Source: Nonomuraea sp. NBC_00507
Lineage (GTDB): Bacteria; Actinomycetota; Actinomycetes; Streptosporangiales; Streptosporangiaceae
Assembly: GCF_036013525.1 (NCBI RefSeq)
Contig: NZ_CP107853.1
Span: 11,160,001 to 11,224,000 of the forward strand
Length of the DNA: 64,000 bases
Direction: 5' to 3'
The number at the start of each line of letters is the position of its first letter. The first letter of the stretch is position 1. Of this stretch, positions 57,301-64,000 are shown piece after piece. A program made the position numbers and the translations under genes. Under the pieces are notes generated by a model, which saw only the letters and a list, made by a program, of their open reading frames with translations, was not told the origin of the DNA and did not search any database.

Positions 57301-58568
57301 GCGGCCTCCCGGTATGGCAGCCGGGCAAAGACCCGGAACCCACGCCCAGGAAGCCTCCCGGCCTCGAACGTCCCGCCGTACACCATGACCCGCTCCCGCA
57401 TCCCGATCAGCCCATGCCCATCCCCTTCCGCCGCCGGCAACGTACGCCGCCCAGGCCCGTCATCGATCACCTCGATCCGCACATCCCTCCCGTCGGCGAC
57501 AACGGACACCCGGCAACGAGCAGGCGAGGCATGCTTGACCACATTGGTGAGCGCCTCCTGCACAATCCGATAAACCGCCAGCTCCACCCCCTCAGGCAAC
57601 CGCGCCCTCCCAGAAACCGCAGACCCCGGCGCCCTGCCACCGTCGCGCCCACGCACTCCTCTTCCATCCCCGGCCGGTCCGCTGCCATCGTCTTCCATCC
57701 GAAGCTCGAACTGCACTTCCACCCCCGCAGACCGAGTCCGCTGCACCAAGCCCTCCAGCCCTTCAACTCCCGGCGCGGGCCCCAGCTCGGGCACCTCAGC
57801 AGACCTGAGCACACCCAGCAGATGCCGCATTTCGACCAACGCGCTCCTGCTGGCGGTCTCGATCACCCGCAGAGCGTCGTGCGCCTCCTCCGGCCTGGTC
57901 GCCATCACGTGGTTGGCCACGCCGGCCTTGACCGCGATCAACCCGACGCTGTGGGTGACGACGTCGTGAAGCTCCCGGGCCATGCGTAACCGCTCCTTCG
58001 TCACCGCCTGCGCCGCCAGCCGCTCGGCGTCGCGCGCGGCGAACAGCCTCCGTTCGTGCACAGCCCGTCCGATTGTCCAAGCGCTGCCCAGCGCCGCGAT
58101 TCCCATGAGCGGCTGATCGAGGTGCACCATCCACTCCGGTGCGTGCTGCCGCGGCGTGCCCGCCACGGCGAGTCCCACGATGGTGAGCAGGCTCAACGTC
58201 CCTATGGCGGATACAGGGAACAACGTGCCGGAACGCTTGGTCAGAGCGACCACATAGAGGGCGTACGCAGGTGCGAAATAGGCCAACCCGACGGCGCCGA
58301 CAAGGCCGGCGAAGATCGCGAGCACCAGCGTGAGGAGGAAGACAGCCAGCGGCCACAGCCTCCGTGCAGCCAGCGGTAACCCCAGCGCGAAGGGGAGGGC
58401 GATCCTCATCCAGGGCGGCAGCGCCATCGCGTTGGCCGTCGACGAGAAGAGCACGAAGGCCGTCACCAGCCCCGCCACCAGATCGAGCAGGATCAGCTGG
58501 CTGCGGCTCCGGCGCCTGGCGAAGAAGGGGTGGGTCTCGTCCACGTGTTGAACCGTAGCCGCCGGCAT
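57297..58568 (-). CDS. Two-component sensor histidine kinase (HisKA_3 type)
   Basis: A 423-residue kinase. Five to six TM helices fill residues 25-155, followed by the dimerisation/phospho-acceptor helix with His201 (MARELHDVVTHSVGLIAVKAG) and an HATPase domain (VQEALTNVVKHA, IDDGPGR, GHGLIGMRERV). A Gly/Arg-rich insert lies near 300-320. It is transcribed away from an ABC-2 exporter, the usual layout for sensing and exporting a membrane-active compound. ATG at 58568 has GGAGG only two bases away, so a GTG slightly downstream is possible. Confidence 0.93.
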   Translation of the reverse strand: MPAATVQHVDETHPFFARRRSRSQLILLDLVAGLVTAFVLFSSTANAMALPPWMRIALPFALGLPLAARRLWPLAVFLLTLVLAIFAGLVGAVGLAYFAPAYALYVVALTKRSGTLFPVSAIGTLSLLTIVGLAVAGTPRQHAPEWMVHLDQPLMGIAALGSAWTIGRAVHERRLFAARDAERLAAQAVTKERLRMARELHDVVTHSVGLIAVKAGVANHVMATRPEEAHDALRVIETASRSALVEMRHLLGVLRSAEVPELGPAPGVEGLEGLVQRTRSAGVEVQFELRMEDDGSGPAGDGRGVRGRDGGRAPGSAVSGRARLPEGVELAVYRIVQEALTNVVKHASPARCRVSVVADGRDVRIEVIDDGPGRRTLPAAEGDGHGLIGMRERVMVYGGTFEAGRLPGRGFRVFARLPYREAA

Positions 58569-58656
58569 GGCCTCCGCACGTCAGCCCACGGTCTGACCTA
58601 GAAGTTCGAACCGTGGTCCGACGCGCGGGCGGCCCTCCGCACCGCATCCTGACGAC

Positions 58657-59376
58657 GTGATCGAACTCCAGAATGTCACCAAACGCTACGGCGACTCGCT
58701 CGCCGTGGACGACCTGTCGTTCACGGTCGAGCCCGGCCACGTCACCGGCTTCCTCGGCCCCAACGGCGCGGGCAAGTCCACCACGATGCGCCTGATCCTC
58801 GGCCTCGACGCCCCGACGTCCGGCCAGGCACTGGTCAACGGTCGCCGCTACACATCGCTCAGCAGACCGATGCACGAGGTCGGCGCGCTGCTGGACGCCG
58901 GCGCCGTCCACGGCGGCAGGAGTGCCTACAACCACCTGGCCTGCCTGGCCCGCACCAACGACATCAGCGCCACACGCGTGGCCGAAGTGCTCGAGCAGGT
59001 CGGCCTCTCAGGCGTGGCACGCAAGCGCATAGGCGGGTTCTCCCTGGGGATGAAGCAACGGCTCGGCATCGCCGCCGCACTACTCGGCGACCCTGGCGTG
59101 CTCATGTTCGACGAGCCCGTCAACGGCCTGGACCCTGACGGAGTGCGCTGGATCCGCGACCTCATACGCTCCCTTGCCGCAGCTGGCCGCGCGATCCTCC
59201 TCTCCAGCCACTTGATGAGCGAGATGGCTCTCACCGCCGAGCGCATCGTCATCATCGGCCGAGGCAGGCTGCTCGCCGAGGCCACCGTCGCGGAGCTGAC
59301 CGCCCGCTACCCGTCCCTGGAAGACGCCTACATGGCTCTCACCGCCAACAGCGTGCAATACGGAGTAAGCCGATGA
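58657..59376 (+). CDS. ABC exporter ATP-binding protein (DrrA-like)
   Basis: A 239-residue ATPase. Walker A GPNGAGKST is at 34-42, signature FSLGMKQRLGIA, Walker B VLMFDEPVNGLDPDG and switch His in SSHLMSEM. It is shorter than DrrA-type subunits (about 300) because the C-terminal regulatory part is minimal. GTG start, with no clear ribosome site. The stop overlaps the next permease in ATGA. It drives the two ABC-2 permeases encoded next. Confidence 0.93.
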   Translation: MIELQNVTKRYGDSLAVDDLSFTVEPGHVTGFLGPNGAGKSTTMRLILGLDAPTSGQALVNGRRYTSLSRPMHEVGALLDAGAVHGGRSAYNHLACLARTNDISATRVAEVLEQVGLSGVARKRIGGFSLGMKQRLGIAAALLGDPGVLMFDEPVNGLDPDGVRWIRDLIRSLAAAGRAILLSSHLMSEMALTAERIVIIGRGRLLAEATVAELTARYPSLEDAYMALTANSVQYGVSR

Positions 59377-60137
59377 AGGCGATCCTTTCCTCCGAATGGC
59401 TGAAGTTGCGCTCCGTGACCTCCACTTACCAGGCGATGGGCACAGCAGCCCTCACGGTAGCCCTCGGCGTGGCGTGGACGTTCTATGTGAGCGGCCTGGC
59501 CGACGAGCGCGGTTCACTACGGGCGGCGGCGCCGGAAGAGGGTTTCCTCCCGCTCGTCCAGATCAGCCTCGCGGTCCTGGGAGTGCTCGCGATCACGAAC
59601 GAATACGCCACCGGCATGATCCGCACCAGCCTCATCACCGTCCCGAAGCGGGGCACGTTACTCCTCGCCAAGGCCGGCATCGTGGGCCTGGCCACATTCG
59701 CGGCCGCGAACGCCATCCTTCTGGTCACCTACTCAGCGAGCCGCCTGATCGCGAACGGCCGCCACCTGGGCTTCAACGACACGCCTTTCGCCGACGACCT
59801 GCCCAAACTGCTCGCGTCGGGCTTGTCGGTGACCGCTCTGGCGCTGGTGGGCCTCGGCCTCGGCGCCGCCATCCGCTCGACGGCGGGGGCGATCGTGTCG
59901 GTCGTGGCGCTGCTGTTCGTCCTGCCTGGCGTCGTCAACTACCTCCCACCGCCGTGGAACACCCGCGTGGCGACGCTGCTCCTGCCCAACCTCGTGCCCC
60001 AGATAGCGGACGAACGCCTGTCCACCCGCCTGGGCGACGGATTCCTGCCTCCCTGGGCAGCACTCGCCGTCCTGGTCGCCTACCCGATCGTCGCTCTCGC
60101 CATCGGCTCCTACCTGCTCGCTCGGAGAGACGCTTGA
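59373..60137 (+). CDS. ABC-2 type permease subunit 1
   Basis: A 254-residue polytopic protein with six predicted TM helices, beginning SSEWLKLRSVTSTYQAMGTAALTVALGVAW and ending SYLLARRDA. It contains TNEYATGMIRTSLITVPKRGTLLLAK, the conserved region of ABC-2 subfamily exporters. ATG overlaps the ATPase stop. It is a paralogue of the permease 142 bases downstream; the pair probably forms a heterodimer. Confidence 0.9.
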   Translation: MKAILSSEWLKLRSVTSTYQAMGTAALTVALGVAWTFYVSGLADERGSLRAAAPEEGFLPLVQISLAVLGVLAITNEYATGMIRTSLITVPKRGTLLLAKAGIVGLATFAAANAILLVTYSASRLIANGRHLGFNDTPFADDLPKLLASGLSVTALALVGLGLGAAIRSTAGAIVSVVALLFVLPGVVNYLPPPWNTRVATLLLPNLVPQIADERLSTRLGDGFLPPWAALAVLVAYPIVALAIGSYLLARRDA

Positions 60138-60279
60138 TCACGCCCGTCAACGACAACCCCCGCCCCCTTCCCCACCACAAGGCCCACGAGGCACCCCACG
60201 CCAATGCAATCGATAGGGCCGCAGCCGACCTACCTGCGGCAGGACGCCGGGCCTTTCCGACCGCTGGAAGGACACGAGC

Positions 60280-61056
60280 ATGAGCGTCTTCACCGCGGAA
60301 TGGCTGAAGGTCCGCTCGGTCCGCTCAACATACTTGATCATCGGTCTCAGCCTCAGCGCCATCCTCCTAGGCCTCGGACTCGCGGTGATGGCCGCCGGCA
60401 TGTACGACAGCGCTCCCCCGGACAAACGGCCCAGCGCCCGGATCGCCGATTTGGAAGAGGTCGTGGTGATCGTGCCCCAGTTGTGCACGGGCATCCTCGG
60501 CGCCCTCGCCATAACGTCGGAATACGTCACCGGCTTGATCAGGATGAGCCTGACCGTCGTCCCCCGCCGCTGGCCCCTGCTCGCCGCCAAGGCCGCGGTC
60601 GTGGGCACGCTGGGCGCCGTAGTCGGCCCAGCGGCGGTGTTCGGAACCTACCTCGTCTCCCGATGGGTGCTCGGCGGCCGTTTCTCAGGCGCCTACGCCA
60701 CCTCGCTCCTGGACAAGCTTCCGCTGCTGACCGCCACGAGCCTCACCGTGCCCGCATTCGCCCTGCTCGGCCTGGGCCTCGGCGTCATCCTGCGGTCCGC
60801 CGCAGGCGCGATTACGGTCATCGTCGGGCTGGTCTACGTCGTACCGATCATCATCGGCAACATCCCGGAGCCGTGGAGCGAGCGCGTCGGATCCATCATG
60901 ATCGGAGCGCTTCCCCGCCAGATCACCGGCGACGGCAACGCCTCCTCGGTGTACGGCTCGCTCCTGTCGCCGGCTGCTTCCGCCGCGGTGCTGATCGCCT
61001 ACGCGGCACTCCCCCTGTTGGCCGCCACCTGGCTGCTACGCAGGAGAGATGCCTGA
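60280..61056 (+). CDS. ABC-2 type permease subunit 2
   Basis: A 258-residue paralogue of the preceding permease: TAEWLKVRSVRSTYLIIGLSLSAILLGLG, then TSEYVTGLIRMSLTVVPRRWPLLAAK, RSAAGAI and a final LLRRRDA align closely with it. Six TM helices are expected. GGAAGGA lies about 7 bases before the ATG. The 142-base gap before it contains nothing obvious. Confidence 0.9.
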   Translation: MSVFTAEWLKVRSVRSTYLIIGLSLSAILLGLGLAVMAAGMYDSAPPDKRPSARIADLEEVVVIVPQLCTGILGALAITSEYVTGLIRMSLTVVPRRWPLLAAKAAVVGTLGAVVGPAAVFGTYLVSRWVLGGRFSGAYATSLLDKLPLLTATSLTVPAFALLGLGLGVILRSAAGAITVIVGLVYVVPIIIGNIPEPWSERVGSIMIGALPRQITGDGNASSVYGSLLSPAASAAVLIAYAALPLLAATWLLRRRDA

Positions 61057-61123
61057 AATGTTGTGCTGGTTCAGGACATCCGAAACCCTGGGCGGCCATT
61101 CCATCGGTGGCGAGCCTTCCGTT

Positions 61124-61153
61124 GGTGCGGCAGACGGAAACGTCTGCCGCACC
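61124..61153. terminator. Bidirectional terminator hairpin with GAAA loop
   Basis: GGTGCGGCAGACG and CGTCTGCCGCACC form a perfect 13-bp stem closed by GAAA, a stable GNRA tetraloop. It lies between the convergent permease and rnj genes, 68 bases past the permease stop and 18 bases before the rnj stop. Confidence 0.9.
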
Positions 61154-61171
61154 ATCAGGAAGTCAGGAGCC

Positions 61172-62857
61172 TCAGACCTCGACCACCACGGGGATGATCA
61201 TCGGCCGTCGACGATAGGTGTCGCTCACCCAACGCCCGACCGTCCGCCGGACCACCCGGCGGATCTCCTGAATGTCGATCACACCGTCCGCGGCCTTCTC
61301 CTCGAGGGCCCGCTGGATCTGCGGAATGAACTCCTCGAACTGCATGGGATCGATGCCGGACCCGCGAGCATGGATCTCGGGCCCTGCAGTGAGCTTGCCC
61401 GTGTTCGAGTCCACCACGACCACCACCGAGATGAACCCCTCGTCGCCCAGGATCCTGCGATCCTTCAGCGAGGTGTCGGTGATCTCTCCCACGGAGGTGC
61501 CGTCCACGTAGACGTACCCCGCGTGCACCGCGCCGACGATCTTCGCCCTGCCGTCGACCAGGTCCACCACGACGCCGTCCTCGGCGATCACGATGTGATC
61601 GTCGGGGACACCGGTGAGGGCGGCCAGCTTGGCGTGGGCGCGCAGGTGCCGCCACTCGCCGTGCACGGGCATGAAGTTCGACGGGCGGGTCAGGTTGAGG
61701 ACGTAGAGGAGCTCGCCCGCGGCCGCGTGACCGGAGACGTGCACCTTGGCGTTGCCCTTGTGGACCACCCGGGCGCCCCACCTGGTCAGCCCGTTGATCA
61801 CCTTGTTGACCGCGGTCTCGTTCCCCGGGACCAGGGACGAGGCCATCAGCACGGTGTCGCCCTGGGCGATGCGGATCGGATGATCGCGGTTGGCCATCCT
61901 GGACAGCGCCGCCATCGGCTCGCCCTGCGAGCCGGTGCAGATCAGCACCACGTCCTGCGGTGGCCATTCCTCGATGTCGCGGGAGTCGACGATCAGCTCC
62001 GGCGGCACCTTGAGATAGCCCAGGTCGCGGGCCACGCCCATGTTGCGCACCATGGATCGGCCGACGAGCGCGACCTTGCGGCGGTGCTTGGCGGCAGCGT
62101 CCATGACCTGTTGGATGCGGTGGACGTGCGAGGCGAAGCTGGCCACGATGACCCGCTGCTCGGAGGTGCGGATCACCTCGTCGATGACCGGCGCGATCTC
62201 CCGCTCGCTGGTGACGAACCCCGGCACCTCGGCGTTGGTGGAGTCGGACATCAGCAGGTCGACACCCTCGGTGCCGAGCCTGGCGAAGCCGCCGAGGTCG
62301 GTGAGGCGTCCGTCGCTCGGCAGCTGATCCATGCGGAAGTCGCCGGTGTGCAGGACGATGCCGGCCGGCGTTCTGATGGCCACGGCCAGGGCGTCGGGGA
62401 TCGAGTGGTTGACCGCGAGGAACTCGCAGTCGAAAGGCCCGAAGGCGTGCCGTTCTCCCTCGACGACCTCGTGTTTGGTCGGCTGGATCCGGTGCTCGGT
62501 GAGCTTGGCCTCGATCAGGGCCAGCGTGAGCCTGGATCCGATGAGCGGGATGTCGCGCCGCAAGCGCAGCAGATACGGCACCGCCCCGATGTGGTCCTCG
62601 TGGGCGTGCGTCAGCACCACGGCCTCGACGTCGTCGAGCCGATCCCTGATGTATTCGAAGTCGGGCAGGATGAGGTCGACGCCCGGCTGTTCGGGGTCGG
62701 GGAACAACACCCCGCAGTCGACGATCAGCAAGCGGCCGTCGTATTCGAAGACCGCCATGTTTCTGCCGATCTCCCCCAATCCGCCGAGCGCGACGATGCG
62801 CAGGCCGCCATCGGGCAGCGGTGGCGGAGGGCCAAGCTCAGGATGCGGGTGGCTCAT
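61172..62857 (-). CDS. rnj: Ribonuclease J
   Basis: A 561-residue metallo-beta-lactamase/beta-CASP ribonuclease. The zinc motif HAHEDHIG starts at His84; further elements are HTGDFRMD, SDSTNAEVPG, CTGSQGEPMAALSRM and VSGHAAAGE. A C-terminal RNase J domain follows. It is a 5'-3' exonuclease and endonuclease in RNA decay and rRNA processing. It lies 54 bases downstream of dapA on the same strand, the conserved actinobacterial order. The ATG at 62857 lacks a strong ribosome site. Confidence 0.95.
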   Translation of the reverse strand: MSHPHPELGPPPPLPDGGLRIVALGGLGEIGRNMAVFEYDGRLLIVDCGVLFPDPEQPGVDLILPDFEYIRDRLDDVEAVVLTHAHEDHIGAVPYLLRLRRDIPLIGSRLTLALIEAKLTEHRIQPTKHEVVEGERHAFGPFDCEFLAVNHSIPDALAVAIRTPAGIVLHTGDFRMDQLPSDGRLTDLGGFARLGTEGVDLLMSDSTNAEVPGFVTSEREIAPVIDEVIRTSEQRVIVASFASHVHRIQQVMDAAAKHRRKVALVGRSMVRNMGVARDLGYLKVPPELIVDSRDIEEWPPQDVVLICTGSQGEPMAALSRMANRDHPIRIAQGDTVLMASSLVPGNETAVNKVINGLTRWGARVVHKGNAKVHVSGHAAAGELLYVLNLTRPSNFMPVHGEWRHLRAHAKLAALTGVPDDHIVIAEDGVVVDLVDGRAKIVGAVHAGYVYVDGTSVGEITDTSLKDRRILGDEGFISVVVVVDSNTGKLTAGPEIHARGSGIDPMQFEEFIPQIQRALEEKAADGVIDIQEIRRVVRRTVGRWVSDTYRRRPMIIPVVVEV

Positions 62858-62911
62858 GCTTGGCCCCCATGGTCAAATCGTGTGCTCAAAACTCCCGGTT
62901 CCTCCCCGTTC

Positions 62912-63829
62912 CTATGCGTCTGTCAACTTCACCCCGCCGGCTACCAGGCAAGCACGCAGCTCGGCGATTTGCTTCTCTGTGGCGTCCACGAGCGGCAGCC
63001 GTACCGGACCGACCGGTACGCCGACCATGCTCAGCGCCGCCTTTGCCATGATCGCGCCGCCGGCGCGCAGCATGATCCCGTCGACCACCGGGGTCACCTG
63101 GCCGTGAATCGCGAGGGCCTGGGCGACGTCGCCGTTCTTGTGCAGGCGAATCATGCGTGCCAGCTCGGCTCCCACCACGTGCCCGACGACGCTGACGAAC
63201 CCGGCCGCGCCGAGCGAGAGCCAGGCGAGGTTGAGCAGGTCGTCACCGGAGTAGAAGGCGAGATTTGTAGCCGTCATCACCTGACTCCCGGCGAACAGGT
63301 CACCCTTGGCGTCCTTCACGGCCACGATACGCTCATGCTGCGCGAGCCTGATCAGGGTCTCGGTCTTGATCGGTACGCCGCTGCGCCCCGGAATGTCGTA
63401 CAGCATCACGGGAAGCTCGGTCGCGTCGGCGACAGCGGAGAAGTGCCGGTACAACCCCTCCTGCGGGGGCTTGTTGTAATACGGCGTCACCACCAGCAGC
63501 CCGTGTGCCCCGGCACGCGCCGCCTGCTTCGCAAGCTCGACGCTGTGGCGGGTGTCGTTGGTGCCCGCACCGGCCACCACGGTCGCGCGATCGCCGACCG
63601 CGTCGAGGACGGCGCTGACGATGCGCTGCTTCTCCTCGTCGGAGGTGGTGGGCGACTCACCGGTCGTCCCGTTCACGATCAAACCGTCGTTGTGCTGCTC
63701 GTCCACCAGATAAGTGGCAAGGCGGCGCACAGCGACGTAATCGACCTCGCCGTCGGAGGTGAACGGCGTGACCATCGCGGTCAGCATGCGGCCGAAGGGT
63801 GCGTCCGTGGTTCCAGTTGGCGATGCCAT
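62912..63829 (-). CDS. dapA: 4-hydroxy-tetrahydrodipicolinate synthase
   Basis: A 305-residue TIM-barrel lyase of lysine and diaminopimelate synthesis, condensing pyruvate with aspartate semialdehyde. The Schiff-base Lys172 is in VAVKDAKGD, catalytic Tyr144 in VMLYDIPGRSG (with Arg149), the interdimer Tyr in TPYYNKP, and the GTTGES loop is at 54-59. ATG at 63829 gives the usual N-terminus; the upstream frame is not family-like. No ribosome site is seen, and a TAGCGT hexamer ends 7 bases before the ATG, so a leaderless transcript is likely. It is probably co-transcribed with rnj. Confidence 0.95.
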   Translation of the reverse strand: MASPTGTTDAPFGRMLTAMVTPFTSDGEVDYVAVRRLATYLVDEQHNDGLIVNGTTGESPTTSDEEKQRIVSAVLDAVGDRATVVAGAGTNDTRHSVELAKQAARAGAHGLLVVTPYYNKPPQEGLYRHFSAVADATELPVMLYDIPGRSGVPIKTETLIRLAQHERIVAVKDAKGDLFAGSQVMTATNLAFYSGDDLLNLAWLSLGAAGFVSVVGHVVGAELARMIRLHKNGDVAQALAIHGQVTPVVDGIMLRAGGAIMAKAALSMVGVPVGPVRLPLVDATEKQIAELRACLVAGGVKLTDA

Positions 63830-63844
63830 AGTGCGAACGCTACC

Positions 63845-63860
63845 TGGATTCGGAAATCCA
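63845..63860. promoter_or_regulatory. Inverted repeat in the dapA promoter region
   Basis: TGGATT-CGGA-AATCCA is a perfect 6-bp inverted repeat 15 bases upstream of dapA, overlapping where a promoter would lie if the message is leaderless. It could be an operator; no regulator is identified. Confidence 0.35.
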
Positions 63861-63941
63861 TTGGACGCCGCCACCCCGCTTTGCCTGCCTGGAGCCGCTC
63901 TTCGACCGCTTTCGCCGACCTTTTCGCCGGCCGACGGCACC

Positions 63942-64000
63942 CTAGCCGGGCAGTTCGATCTGATACCTGATGAAGCCCCGGTTCTCGCTCACTCTGTCGT
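63942..64000 (-). CDS. C-terminal fragment of an unidentified gene (runs off the window)
   Basis: On the minus strand a frame enters from the window edge and stops at 63942-63944. The visible end reads ...DRVSENRGFIRYQIELPG, with G/C-rich third positions, so it looks coding. It is too short to assign. By recalled Streptomyces gene order thyX or another dapA neighbour is expected here, but this tail does not prove it. Confidence 0.4.
   Translation of the reverse strand, partial: DRVSENRGFIRYQIELPG

Noticed and set aside
61049..63970. 973-codon plus-strand open frame over rnj and dapA
   Set aside because: It is a His/Arg/Asp-rich shadow of two well-conserved minus-strand genes, typical of GC-rich DNA.

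Overview
The window is high-GC, gene-dense DNA with many 4-base start/stop overlaps and lipoprotein sugar-binding proteins. It carries a ClgR regulator, a FtsK/RodZ/RimO/PgsA/CinA block and an OsaA/OsaB/OsaC-type osmotic signalling set. Together these point to a filamentous actinomycete. A Streptosporangiales-type host (for example Nonomuraea-like) is my inference; no rRNA or other taxonomic marker is present.

Backbone: the outer and central parts resemble a block I recall from Streptomyces in the order dapA, rnj, osaC, osaA, osaB, ftsK, rodZ-like, rimO, pgsA, cinA, clgR, nei, lhr, DUF3046. Here it runs right to left: dapA and rnj (61.2-63.8 kb), osaC/osaA/osaB and ftsK (32.4-42.9 kb), rodZ-like, rimO, pgsA, pncC and clgR (28.2-32.3 kb), nei (27.4 kb), lhr (1.6-6.5 kb) and DUF3046 (0.6 kb).

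Accessory block 1 (about 6.6-27.3 kb, between lhr and nei) holds a TetR regulator, a two-TM membrane protein and a GntR regulator. Next come a five-gene dipeptide-type ABC importer with a cytoplasmic gamma-glutamyltransferase and a TauE-like permease. A VanX-like D,D-dipeptidase and two paralogous ROK repressors flank a sugar ABC importer plus GH3 hexosaminidase, which looks like amino-sugar or muropeptide salvage. An Rrf2 regulator, a SpoIIE-type phosphatase with an apparent ATT start, and six copies of a 74-bp tandem repeat close the block.

Accessory block 2 (about 42.9-61.1 kb, between osaC and rnj) starts with galM-lacI and an oxidative uronate pathway. That pathway is uronate dehydrogenase, glucarate dehydratase, 5-dehydro-4-deoxyglucarate dehydratase and 2-oxoglutarate semialdehyde dehydrogenase, with a CUT1 ABC importer, an IclR regulator and an uncharacterised TIM-barrel-like protein. 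I find paired 16-bp inverted repeats, each pair offset by exactly 19 bp, at the control regions of udh, the importer, iclR and the dehydrogenase/gudD divergon. They are a candidate IclR operator system. The rest of the block holds two small DUF proteins and a LuxR-type two-component system divergent from an ABC-2 exporter with two paralogous permeases.

No rRNA, tRNA, intact insertion sequence, prophage or CRISPR array was recognised. Several repeat expansions stand out: 36 bp in lhr, 27 bp plus an inverted copy in ggt, 74 bp intergenic, 276 bp in osaA and 58 bp at the kdgD 3' end.
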